DNA of 8,172 bases from Deltaproteobacteria bacterium. GTDB taxonomy: Bacteria; Desulfobacterota; Desulfobacteria; Desulfobacterales; ETH-SRB1. The position numbers were made by a program, and so were the translations under genes. Shown piece by piece: positions 1 through 5,707 of the stretch (the first letter of the stretch is position 1; the number at the start of each line of letters is the position of its first letter). The notes under the pieces are model-generated. The model saw nothing but the letters and a program-made list of their open reading frames with translations. It did no database searches and was not told where the DNA came from. The stretch covers positions 1 to 8,172 of the forward strand of contig JAFCZU010000375.1 in the NCBI GenBank assembly GCA_019314185.1, given 5' to 3'.

Positions 1-1188
1 CGACGCCTTCAAGACGATCTCTTTCATGGAAAGCTTGGTAATTATTTCAGACACATCTGCATCTTCTACATTAGAAATCAGCCCGACCAGATCCATCTCC
101 ATATCAGCCATGTTGTTTTTCGCTATTTCCAGCCGATTCATTCTGACGCCACATTTGGAAATATTTTTCGATATCTGATCGGACGCTGCCTTGAGATCAT
201 CCAAACAGGACGCGATGCCGTTCGAATCATCATTCTCCAACGCTGTCTTCAAGTCATTAAGAGCCCCGAACACATCAACACTTCCCTCCCCATTGTCCGT
301 AAAAGCCGCTTCACCGGAAATGGAGTAAGCAAAGGACGTTCCTTCGCCGACATTAACGGACATTTCCTCGCCATTGCCGTTGTAATACCCTGGGACAAAG
401 GCATGGACATAAAAGATGTCACCCGCGGCCAGCTCAGGATCAACCAAACCGGTATCATCAAATGTCAAAACTATGCCGTCACCTATGTCACCAGCAACGG
501 TGTCTACCGAACCGCCATCCGGCAATATAAAGGTTTTTCCTGTTGATTTCCAGCTCACTCCCCCATCATCAGACACATCGTAAGTTGCCTTTCTTGTCCC
601 ATCATAATCGGTAATCTTCACCACATAAGTTTTGTTTACACTGCCTGTATATACGCCACTGGCACTGGATGTTACATCGCCGTCAAAAGTATTCCCATCA
701 GCCGCAGCAACCGGTCCTATAGCGGCGGCAGTTCTTGCGGAAGACAAAAAAGGCTCTTCTTCCGTTTTCGCGCCCGAAAAAAGATACTTGCCATCATACT
801 TTGAATTGGCGAGAGAAAGCATTTCATCTATAAGTTGCTGCACAGTTCCTGCTTCCGAACTTCGCGACTCAGCAGACGTCGTCGCTGTTGACTGGGCAAC
901 AGCGATTTCCCTCGCCTTTACCAAAAGGTCACCGGCAGCCGACAGTTTTGATTCCGTGATTGTGAGCCGTGATTCACAACCATCCATATTCCGGGTGTAC
1001 TGCTGAACAGATGCCTTGGATTCTCGTAAGTTCAACACCCTGTTCATGCCGATGGGATCATCCGACGGCCTGTTGATCTCCTTTAATGAAGCAATTTTTT
1101 CAGCGAGTTTATTATAACTGTCCTGAGACTTAAACATATTATCGACCATTGTATTAAACTTTATATTTTCCGATATACGCATTACCAT
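1..1188 (-). CDS. flgL: FlgL, hook-filament junction protein 2 (HAP3), C-terminus cut by window edge
   Basis: FlgL forms the second ring between hook and filament and is exported through the flagellar type III system. The frame is open for 396 codons from ATG at 1188 to the window edge, with no stop or frameshift when read through. The N-terminal D0/D1 helices carry a flagellin-like RPSDDPIGM motif at about residues 40-48, and YLFSGAKT follows at 135-142. A beta-rich insert of about 160 residues (roughly 150-310) has a YTGSVNKTYVVKITD stretch. The C-terminal helical region begins near 310 and ends in MKEIVLKAS, close to the expected C-terminus, so perhaps 15-25 residues are missing. E. coli FlgL is about 317 residues; the insert explains the extra length. 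The start ATG has AGAGG about 7 nt upstream; a second ATG two codons later gives the more family-like MRIS but lies too far from that site. Three cysteines (71, 328, 346) are unusual for an axial protein. The gene is 452 bp from flgK. Confidence 0.95.
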   Translation of the reverse strand, partial: MVMRISENIKFNTMVDNMFKSQDSYNKLAEKIASLKEINRPSDDPIGMNRVLNLRESKASVQQYTRNMDGCESRLTITESKLSAAGDLLVKAREIAVAQSTATTSAESRSSEAGTVQQLIDEMLSLANSKYDGKYLFSGAKTEEEPFLSSARTAAAIGPVAAADGNTFDGDVTSSASGVYTGSVNKTYVVKITDYDGTRKATYDVSDDGGVSWKSTGKTFILPDGGSVDTVAGDIGDGIVLTFDDTGLVDPELAAGDIFYVHAFVPGYYNGNGEEMSVNVGEGTSFAYSISGEAAFTDNGEGSVDVFGALNDLKTALENDDSNGIASCLDDLKAASDQISKNISKCGVRMNRLEIAKNNMADMEMDLVGLISNVEDADVSEIITKLSMKEIVLKAS

Positions 1189-1206
1189 AAAACAACCTCT
1201 TATCTT

Positions 1207-1225
1207 AAAAGATGAACGTCGAACA
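1207..1225 (+). repeat. Left arm of 19-bp inverted repeat bounding the flgK-flgL gap
   Basis: AAAAGATGAACGTCGAACA at 1207-1225 matches the reverse complement of 1615-1633 at 18 of 19 positions, with a single G/A difference. The arms lie 18 bp from the flgL start and 7 bp from the flgK stop, so they enclose almost the whole intergenic region. Confidence 0.75.
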
Positions 1226-1274
1226 TATTAAAAGATGAACGTCCAACATCGAACATCGAACGTCCAACATCGAA
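1207..1274. repeat. Degenerate heptamer tandem array (TTCGATG type)
   Basis: On the minus strand the stretch reads as successive 7-mers: TTCGATG, TTGGACG, TTCGATG, TTCGATG, TTGGACG, TTCATCT, and after a short break TTCGACG, TTCATCT. The core unit is TTSGAYG. It ends 18 bp before the flgL start codon, so it lies in the leader of flgL. From memory, similar GTTCGATG-type runs occur between genes in several Desulfobacterota and other environmental genomes; I could not check this. Confidence 0.8.
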
Positions 1275-1315
1275 TGAAATAAAATGTCATCTAATAGTTC
1301 AGCTTTTTTAATTAG

Positions 1316-1437
1316 TGATGAACTCGTAAAAAGTCCTAACTTTTCATTTTGACCACAAAATATAGTGTTGTTAGCTCTTGTCATGCCCAATATATTGTGG
1401 CGACAAATTGATTTTTCGACTTTTTACGAGACCATCA
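1316..1437. mobile_element. 122-bp MITE-like element with ~20-bp terminal inverted repeats
   Basis: The left end TGATGAACTCGTAAAAAGTC (1316-1335) and the reverse complement of the right end, TGATGGTCTCGTAAAAAGTC (1418-1437), agree at 18 of 20 positions. Similarity continues inward imperfectly to around 1363 on the left and 1388 on the right, sharing CCACAA and ATATA blocks, so most of the element could fold into one long hairpin. ATTAG flanks it directly on both sides (1311-1315 and 1438-1442), a likely 5-bp target-site duplication; the longer word AATTAGTG occurs at 1310-1317 and 1437-1444. It encodes no transposase, so if mobile it would be moved in trans. In the flgK-flgL transcript it would form a stable structure that could affect flgL levels. 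Confidence 0.75.
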
Positions 1438-1614
1438 ATTAGTGGTACACGCTGAATAAGTTTTAACCATCGCTGGGTCTCCCTGAGTTCCTTTTTTCTC
1501 ATTCAACATTCGACCTGCCCGCAATGCCTTTGGGTAGTCTTGGTAGAATGTCCTCGTGTCTCGGGCCGGTGTCAATGATCATATCACCATCGTTTGTGAT
1601 GCATGGCAGGCGGG

Positions 1615-1633
1615 TGTTCGATGTTCATCTTTT
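1615..1633 (-). repeat. Right arm of 19-bp inverted repeat bounding the flgK-flgL gap
   Basis: On the minus strand this reads AAAAGATGAACATCGAACA, pairing with 1207-1225 with one mismatch. It begins 7 bp after the flgK stop codon. Confidence 0.75.
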
Positions 1634-1640
1634 CCTTCTT

Positions 1641-3038
1641 CTACTGCACCAGGTTCATCAGAGTATCCGTCAGTTCCTGCGCGGCGCTGAAAAGTCTGGC
1701 AGACGCGTTATAACCGGTCTGATACCTGATAAGATTCATCATTTCTTCATCAATCGACACCCCGGAAATCCCCTCTTTTCTGTTCGTCAACTGAGTCATG
1801 AGATTTGTATGATGATCAAAACTCCTGTTCACATACGCAACATCCTGACCAACCTGCGCCACGAGAGACGAATAGTAACTGCTGAAAGTCGATTTGCCGT
1901 CGTCCATAGTCAGTTCATCTTTTATAGCATTCATGCTTACGGCATTTTCACCATCGCCATTGACTGTTTCAGATGCCGCTATCTTATTTATATCCGCTAT
2001 GATATCGGCGCTGACTTTCATATATCTAGCCTCTTCAACTTCTGGATCTATGTCAAAGACAAAAAAAGCTCCACCGAGGTTTTGATTCATATCATACCCT
2101 AACATATGCTGATCATTCACCTTTTCAACAATGGCGGCAGCAAGAGCGTCAAGTTTATCCATATAACCAGTTTCATCGGCATTACTAACCGTGGTATCGC
2201 GGACCTCCAGAAAAGCGGCCAATTTCCCCTTTTTTATAGAACTGTTGATCACTACATCGGCAGCATCTTTGAAAACAACGTCATAAAAAGAAGGGTCAGA
2301 GGTATGCTTCTCTGTCACAACATCAAGTTCCCATGTCTCGCCGCCTTCTACCAGCGGCATACCATTGGACAGAAAAACGCTTATTGAATCCTTTGAGCCC
2401 TTGATAGAATGGAAATCAACGATCTCAGCCAGCCCTGATAAAAGGTTTGCCCTTTTGTCTCTGAGACTATTCAGACCGGGCTCATCCGTATCATCAGTTC
2501 CGGCCTGCAAAATTCTGGCATTTATATCAGCTATATCTGAAGCATAATCGTTAATCTGGTCCACCATGACCGGTATCCGTGCATTTGCGTCATCTTGCGC
2601 GGAAAGAAGTTCATTGCTATATGAACGAAACAGGGAAGTCAGACTCTGGGAAACGGAAACCAGTGTTTGTCTTTCAGCCTGCCCTGAAGGATTCGCGGAC
2701 AAATCCTCCCATGCACCCCAGAATTTATTCATTAATTCATTAATTCCGCCGCCGTCAGTCTCATTAAAGATCATTTCAATCTTGCCCAGCGCGTCCTTTT
2801 TCGCTTCACTGTCCCCCAAATCATTCGCCTGCTCATCGAGCTGAACCCCGAGAAACTGATCATATATCCTTTCTATCCCTGCTATCTCAACACTTTGGAC
2901 CAAGGTGCTGAATGCCGCTCGCTGCCTCGAATATCCAGTAGTATTTGCATTGGCGATATTGGTTCCAGTAAGATTTATCGCAGTCTGATGACTCAACAGG
3001 CTATCTTTTGCGATATTCAATACATCAATACCAGACAT
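1641..3038 (-). CDS. flgK: FlgK, hook-filament junction protein 1 (HAP1)
   Basis: FlgK forms the first ring on top of the hook and connects it to the filament with FlgL. The 465-residue product starts with the D0 signature of this family: SGIDVLNIAKDSLLSHQ followed by NLTGTNIANANTTGYSRQR at about 24-42, the flagellar rod/hook N-terminal motif. The C-terminal D0 helix is also typical (SIDEEMMNLIRYQTGYNASA, then a helix ending TLMNLVQ at the C-terminus). It is shorter than E. coli FlgK (about 547 residues), the difference lying in the variable middle domains. No cysteine is visible. The ATG at 3038 has GGAAGGA 7 nt upstream, lying inside the last codons of flgN. Only 4 bp separate the flgN stop from this start, which suggests translational coupling. 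FlgN is the expected export chaperone. Confidence 0.97.
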   Translation of the reverse strand: MSGIDVLNIAKDSLLSHQTAINLTGTNIANANTTGYSRQRAAFSTLVQSVEIAGIERIYDQFLGVQLDEQANDLGDSEAKKDALGKIEMIFNETDGGGINELMNKFWGAWEDLSANPSGQAERQTLVSVSQSLTSLFRSYSNELLSAQDDANARIPVMVDQINDYASDIADINARILQAGTDDTDEPGLNSLRDKRANLLSGLAEIVDFHSIKGSKDSISVFLSNGMPLVEGGETWELDVVTEKHTSDPSFYDVVFKDAADVVINSSIKKGKLAAFLEVRDTTVSNADETGYMDKLDALAAAIVEKVNDQHMLGYDMNQNLGGAFFVFDIDPEVEEARYMKVSADIIADINKIAASETVNGDGENAVSMNAIKDELTMDDGKSTFSSYYSSLVAQVGQDVAYVNRSFDHHTNLMTQLTNRKEGISGVSIDEEMMNLIRYQTGYNASARLFSAAQELTDTLMNLVQ

Positions 3039-3042
3039 TTAT

Positions 3043-3567
3043 CTATCCTTCCCTGCAAACAATCTTTCCATTCAGATTGTTTGCTTTTAATCTTCCCGTA
3101 TTCATATAGGTTACATCGGGGTAAATAAGCTGCCCGAGAAAATCGATAGATTTTCGCACATAAAAAAGAGAAGAATCGAGCAGCGTTTTATTCTTCTCGT
3201 TCAACCCACGAATGTCCATCAAAAGGGATTTGAGTGCTGACCGGCATTCCTCAAGATCTCTTTTCTGTTTGTCATCTCCATAAAGCAGCAGTGTTGAAAG
3301 ACTTCTATCCTTATTAAGGACTTTTCCGTCAAGATTAAGGACATTGACAATTCTCTCAACTAATTTCGTCCTTGCTTCTTCGACCATCCTGGCCTTTAGG
3401 ATACAAGTCTCTTTTCTGGAATTGCTCTCATGCAGTTCATCCACAGAAGATCCCACCAAGATTTCTCTCTCATTCAGAAAACATTTGTGAATTTTACTGT
3501 AAATATCCACCTCGTTTCTCAGCACTGAAATAAGAGAATCATAAAGAAAATGAAGTTCATTATTCAT
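3043..3567 (-). CDS. flgN: FlgN-like export chaperone for FlgK/FlgL
   Basis: FlgN is a cytosolic chaperone that binds the C-termini of FlgK and FlgL and delivers them to the flagellar export apparatus. From the ATG at 3567 the product is 174 residues, almost wholly helical by composition, with charged heptad-like stretches (NELHFLYDSLISVLRNEVDIY near the start; KDRSLSTLLLYGD mid-protein; SLLMDIRGLNEKNKTLLDSS, typical of the family's second helix). Sequence conservation in this family is low, so the call rests on the helical pattern plus position between flgM and flgK. An in-frame ATG at 3600 would add MNQLWMFWFKT and overlap flgM by 29 bp, but it has no ribosome binding site and the extension is not family-like. 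The internal start begins 4 bp after the flgM stop, suggesting coupling; its own upstream site (TTTGG) is weak. Confidence 0.85.
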   Translation of the reverse strand: MNNELHFLYDSLISVLRNEVDIYSKIHKCFLNEREILVGSSVDELHESNSRKETCILKARMVEEARTKLVERIVNVLNLDGKVLNKDRSLSTLLLYGDDKQKRDLEECRSALKSLLMDIRGLNEKNKTLLDSSLFYVRKSIDFLGQLIYPDVTYMNTGRLKANNLNGKIVCREG

Positions 3568-3571
3568 TGTT

Positions 3572-3880
3572 TTAAACCAAAACATCCAGAGTTGATTCAT
3601 TTATCATTTTTTCGGCAATCTTTTCTCCGCTGACATCGTAGCTTCCCGTTTCTATTTGATCCCGCAATTCCCGCACCTTTTCTTCACGAACATCGGGAAG
3701 TTTTTCAATAGCCTTTTTTGCCTGCTGAATATCCCTTGCCGCGGAAGACAAACTGACCTTTTCTTCTTGAACTACACTGTCAGAGACCTGCTTTTCAGGT
3801 TCGGAATTCACTTTCTTCTCATTTATCTTATAATGCGAAATGAGCTCAGTCAGAGAATTCCCAGTCTCAGTAATTTTCAT
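3572..3880 (-). CDS. flgM: FlgM, anti-sigma-28 factor
   Basis: FlgM binds sigma-28 (FliA) and blocks late flagellar genes until it is exported through the completed hook-basal body. The 102-residue product has a polar, probably disordered N-terminal half and the family's C-terminal sigma-binding region: VSLSSAARDI at about 42-51, LPDVREEKVRELRDQIETGS at 61-80, then YDVSGEKIAEKMI at 81-93. Its length matches the family (about 90-105 residues). I choose ATG at 3880 because AAGGAGGTG sits 6-8 nt upstream. An in-frame GTG at 3889 lies inside that ribosome binding site and is rejected. The gene follows a sigma-28 promoter match and leads the flgM-flgN-flgK-flgL run, the usual autoregulated late arrangement. 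Confidence 0.95.
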   Translation of the reverse strand: MKITETGNSLTELISHYKINEKKVNSEPEKQVSDSVVQEEKVSLSSAARDIQQAKKAIEKLPDVREEKVRELRDQIETGSYDVSGEKIAEKMINESTLDVLV

Positions 3881-3886
3881 CTGCAA

Positions 3887-3895
3887 CACCTCCTT
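3887..3895 (-). promoter_or_regulatory. Strong ribosome binding site of flgM, decides start
   Basis: AAGGAGGTG on the minus strand is a near-perfect anti-16S match. The AAGGAGG core lies 8 nt from the ATG at 3880. It contains the upstream in-frame GTG, so it rules that codon out as the start. It is the best ribosome binding site in the window, fitting a regulator that is both used in the cytosol and exported. Confidence 0.85.
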
Positions 3896-3919
3896 TTTAT
3901 TTTACACCATTTTATAACA

Positions 3920-3947
3920 ATATCGGCAAGTTTACGATAAAACTTTA
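3920..3947 (-). promoter_or_regulatory. Sigma-28 (FliA) promoter for flgM-flgN-flgK(-flgL)
   Basis: On the minus strand TAAAGTTT (3947-3940) is followed by 12 nt and then GCCGATAT (3927-3920). The enterobacterial class 3 consensus is TAAAGTTT, 11 nt, GCCGATAA, so both boxes match at 15 of 16 positions; the spacer is one base longer. Bacillus sigma-D sites also end CCGATAT. Transcription would start about 7 nt downstream, giving a leader near 30 nt before flgM. Such promoters ahead of flgM allow FlgM to be made under its own target sigma factor. Confidence 0.8.
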
Positions 3948-4032
3948 GCAGCTATTCAGGTTCAAAGATGTTAGATGCCAAGTATTAAGTATCAGGTGTT
4001 AAGTAATTGATAAAACCAAGAATCGTTTCAAC
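3948..4032. repeat. flgJ-flgM spacer with short degenerate repeats
   Basis: Between the flgJ stop and the sigma-28 promoter, about 3966-4006 on the plus strand is built from variants of AAGTATTAAGTATC and GGTGTTAAGTA with GATGTTAGATG. It resembles the short-period intergenic repeats at the other junctions but shares no unit with them. No terminator hairpin with a T-run is seen after flgJ, so read-through into flgM from the upstream genes is possible. Confidence 0.5.
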
Positions 4033-4356
4033 CTAATCCTTAATCCCTGACCCAAGCTGACGTAAAAGCATTTCCTGAAGACCTATGCCCCCCCCTCTTT
4101 TTGCGAGATCTTCCGCTACTTTCTGATCAACCATCGAGGTATAAATTTCCTTGCCGGGAAGCCTGCTGGTTCCGCTCTGCGAAACCGTACTCCGCATAGC
4201 CTTAAGCATAAAACTGATAAAGATAGATTCAAAATCAGCACACGCTTTTTTCAGTTTCTCTTCCTTGGTTTCCAGATGCTGACCGTCAGGCTGATTCGTT
4301 TTTTCGCGCCCGGCGACAACTCCTGTCAATGATGTGTTTAATCTTATTCCTTCCAT
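4033..4356 (-). CDS. flgJ: FlgJ-type rod-binding protein, N-terminal domain only
   Basis: The 107-residue product corresponds to the rod-binding/rod-cap domain of FlgJ, which helps assemble the rod across the periplasm. The family core is visible: KKACADFESIFISFMLKAMR at about 36-55, the G-x-x-IYTSMVDQKVAEDLAKRGGGIGL stretch around 68-92, and the EMLLRQL end at 95-101. The C-terminal peptidoglycan hydrolase domain found in gammaproteobacterial FlgJ (about 310 residues) is absent, and the gene ends with a clean stop, so this is the single-domain form common outside beta/gammaproteobacteria rather than a truncation. The wall-cutting enzyme would have to be encoded elsewhere. GGAGGTGAG directly precedes the ATG; spacing is short, about 4 nt. 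The gene sits 172 bp after flgI across a repeat-filled gap. Confidence 0.92.
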   Translation of the reverse strand: MEGIRLNTSLTGVVAGREKTNQPDGQHLETKEEKLKKACADFESIFISFMLKAMRSTVSQSGTSRLPGKEIYTSMVDQKVAEDLAKRGGGIGLQEMLLRQLGSGIKD

Positions 4357-4374
4357 CTCACCTCCGACTCATGG

Positions 4375-4409
4375 TTCACAGCTCACGGTTACTGCTTCTC
4401 TAATTTCTG
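4375..4409. repeat. Dispersed 35-bp repeat, copy 1 (GTTCACAG type)
   Basis: This stretch matches 5746-5780 at 31 of 35 positions in the same orientation. Both copies lie directly upstream of or between flagellar genes (before flgJ and before flgI) and share the blocks GTTACTG, TTCTCT and ATTTCTG. Confidence 0.75.
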
Positions 4410-4410
4410 A

Positions 4411-4468
4411 CCTTTAATCCTTTAATCCTTTAATCCTCTAATCCCTTAATCCCTTAATCCCTAATCCT
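4411..4468. repeat. Octamer tandem array (GGATTAAA/GGATTAAG)
   Basis: On the plus strand the units are CCTTTAAT three times, CCTCTAAT, CCCTTAAT twice, then CCCTAAT and CCT. That is about seven copies of an 8-bp unit, with one 7-bp copy. It abuts the stop codon of the pre-duplication flgI frame. A partial similar stretch (CTAATCCTTAATCC, 4033-4046) lies at the flgJ 3' end. Confidence 0.85.
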
Positions 4469-4486
4469 ATATTACCTTCAAATCCG

Positions 4487-4610
4487 CCTGGAGCGCCCCT
4501 GCAGATTTAATTGTCTGCAATATGGTTATCAGATCTCCAGGTGTAACACCTGGAGCGCCCCTGCAGATTTAATTGTCTGCAATATGGTTATCAGATCTCC
4601 AGGTGTAACA
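4487..4610. repeat. Perfect 62-bp tandem duplication at the 3' end of flgI
   Basis: Copies 4487-4548 and 4549-4610 are identical over all 62 bases. The trinucleotide CCT borders the unit at both ends (4487-4489 and 4611-4613), which suggests slippage or microhomology-mediated duplication. As 62 is not a multiple of three, the second copy encountered in the flgI frame is read out of phase. Confidence 0.97.
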
Positions 4611-5707
4611 CCTATCGCGTTAAGCGCCTTTACAACCTCCTGAATAGTAACTCCCTTTGGCACTACCACGAGACGATTCTTCTCTTCTTCAACGCCAATC
4701 GCTGTTTCAGTCGTCACAACGGTCTGTCCTCCCGGAGCGATTAGCGTACCGTCTTCTGCTTCAACAGGAGCGCTGCCGACAGGAGAACCCGGGGCAAATG
4801 AAGATGGCTGAGACACCTTCTTTTCTTCCTTTATCTGAATGAACAAATTTCCATGTGCCACAGCAACGGTGGATATCCTGACATTTTCTCCCATAACAAT
4901 TGTGCCGGTCTTCTCGTCTATAACTACAACTGCCGGAGAATCAACCGTAACATTAAGGTTTTCAACAATTGAAACAAATTTTACCATACTTCCCTTAAAA
5001 GACTCTTTTATATTTACAACTACGGTAGATGAATCCACCGGCTTTGCCTCCACACCTGCCATTACACCATTTATAGCCGCAGCAGTTCTTGTTGCAGTTG
5101 TAAAATCAGACCTGTAAAGATTTATAGAGAGCGACTTGCTGTTCTCAAAATTATACTTCAGTTCTCTCTCAATAAAAGCGCCGTTTGTAATCCGGCCGAC
5201 AGTAGGATGATTCTTGGAAGCTTTCGCCCCTCCACCACCAGCGGCAAAACCTCCGATAGATACCGCCCCCTGAGCCACTGCATAGACTCTGCCATCCGCC
5301 CCTTTAAGCGGCGTCATAAGAAGAATCCCTCCCCGCAAACTATCTGCATCACCAATAGAAGAGACCGCAATATCTATTCTCGACCCCACCTTGGCGAATG
5401 GAGGAAGCTCGGCGCTGATCATGACTGATGCCACATTATCTGAACTAAGGTCCTTTCTGGCCGCTTCCTTCATCCCAAGCCCCTGTCTGCTCAACATATT
5501 GGCAAGGGTTTCCTTTGTAAATCCGTTCTCAATATCGTCACCAGTTCCGGCCAGACCGACAACCAGGCCATACCCTATCAGCTGATTGTCCCTGACCCCG
5601 CCAATACTGGAAATGTCCTTGATACGAGCAGAGTGCGCATAAGACACAACAATAAAACTAATTGCAAAAGAAATCGCAACGTATGTAAAAATTTTTGCTG
5701 CCTTCAT
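4529..5707 (-). CDS. flgI: FlgI, flagellar P-ring protein, C-terminus altered by duplication
   Basis: FlgI subunits form the P-ring around the rod in the peptidoglycan layer. The 392-residue product has a Sec signal peptide (KAAK n-region, hydrophobic core 6-22, AHSA cleavage after about 27), then the family opening RIKDISSIGGVRDNQLIGYG and LVVGLAGTGD. The family C-terminal part, VPKGVTIQEVVKALNAIGVT and PGDLITILQTIKSAGALQ, is present. Related proteins usually end ALQADLKVI or similar; here the gene ends ALQVLHLEI because a perfect 62-bp duplication shifts the frame. Removing one copy restores ADLKVI and a stop at 4467 with exactly the same protein length. FlgA upstream is its expected chaperone. 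The ATG at 5707 has AGAGGA 7 nt upstream. It lies 92 bp after flgH. Confidence 0.96.
   Translation of the reverse strand: MKAAKIFTYVAISFAISFIVVSYAHSARIKDISSIGGVRDNQLIGYGLVVGLAGTGDDIENGFTKETLANMLSRQGLGMKEAARKDLSSDNVASVMISAELPPFAKVGSRIDIAVSSIGDADSLRGGILLMTPLKGADGRVYAVAQGAVSIGGFAAGGGGAKASKNHPTVGRITNGAFIERELKYNFENSKSLSINLYRSDFTTATRTAAAINGVMAGVEAKPVDSSTVVVNIKESFKGSMVKFVSIVENLNVTVDSPAVVVIDEKTGTIVMGENVRISTVAVAHGNLFIQIKEEKKVSQPSSFAPGSPVGSAPVEAEDGTLIAPGGQTVVTTETAIGVEEEKNRLVVVPKGVTIQEVVKALNAIGVTPGDLITILQTIKSAGALQVLHLEI
4535..4555. repeat. 21-bp perfect palindrome at the duplication junction
   Basis: CTCCAGGTGT (4535-4544) is the exact reverse complement of 4546-4555 around a central A. The junction of the two 62-bp copies falls inside it. 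A 13-bp core (AGGTGT-N-ACACCT) exists without the duplication, at 4601-4613. It spans the last codons of flgI, ending 4 bp before the stop codon, and could fold in the mRNA. No T-run follows, so it is not a classical terminator. Confidence 0.8.

Larger units (their letters stand above)
1189..1640. other. flgK-flgL intergenic region made of repeats, no gene supported
   Basis: This 452-bp gap is far longer than the 4-bp gaps just upstream in the same operon. From the flgL side it holds a heptamer array (1207-1274), an AT-rich stretch, a MITE-like inverted-repeat element (1316-1437), and about 175 bp of higher-GC unexplained DNA (1438-1614). At 1615-1633 lies an inverted copy of the sequence at 1207-1225. 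Short open frames here on either strand lack ribosome binding sites and are repeat-derived or run antisense into flgK. I see no sigma-28 promoter and no hairpin followed by a T-run. flgL is therefore probably read through from flgK unless a cryptic promoter exists. Confidence 0.7.
4357..4528. other. flgI-flgJ spacer: duplicated flgI end plus repeat arrays
   Basis: The 172-bp gap contains, on the minus strand, the out-of-frame remainder of the downstream copy of the flgI 3' end (4528-4487) with the original terminal codons and stop (TAG, 4469-4467). This is followed by an octamer array (4468-4411) and a GTTCACAG-type repeat (4409-4375). No gene or clear terminator is present. Confidence 0.75.

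Noticed and set aside
1..1188. Possible frameshift or pseudogene in flgL
   Set aside because: Reading the minus strand codon by codon shows 396 uninterrupted codons with N- and C-terminal flagellin-like regions; it is only cut by the window edge.
1207..1274. CRISPR-like array
   Set aside because: The units are 7 bp, contiguous and degenerate, with no spacers and no cas genes.
1205..1390. 61-codon minus-strand frame in the flgK-flgL gap
   Set aside because: It is a translation of the MITE-like element and the heptamer array, with no ribosome binding site.
1499..1582. 27-residue minus-strand frame beginning MIIDTGPRHEDILPRL
   Set aside because: It looks protein-like in composition, but has no ribosome binding site, no recognised family, and overlaps another equally plausible frame. 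It may be a remnant, but I cannot support a gene.
1524..2102. Plus-strand open frame of 192 codons, and other long plus-strand frames antisense to the flg genes
   Set aside because: They lie mostly antisense to well-supported flagellar genes, have no family-like sequence or ribosome binding site, and follow from the codon use of the real genes.
3568..3600. Longer FlgN start at 3600 overlapping flgM by 29 bp
   Set aside because: There is no ribosome binding site, and the added residues are not family-like; the ATG at 3567 gives a typical N-terminus.
3961..3981. Sigma-54-like site TTGGCAT...TTTG on the minus strand upstream of flgM
   Set aside because: The -12 element lacks the GC dinucleotide at the required distance from GG, and the stretch belongs to the short degenerate repeat in that spacer.
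4535..4555. Rho-independent terminator after flgI
   Set aside because: The palindrome has no following T-run on the transcribed strand and lies within the coding end of flgI.
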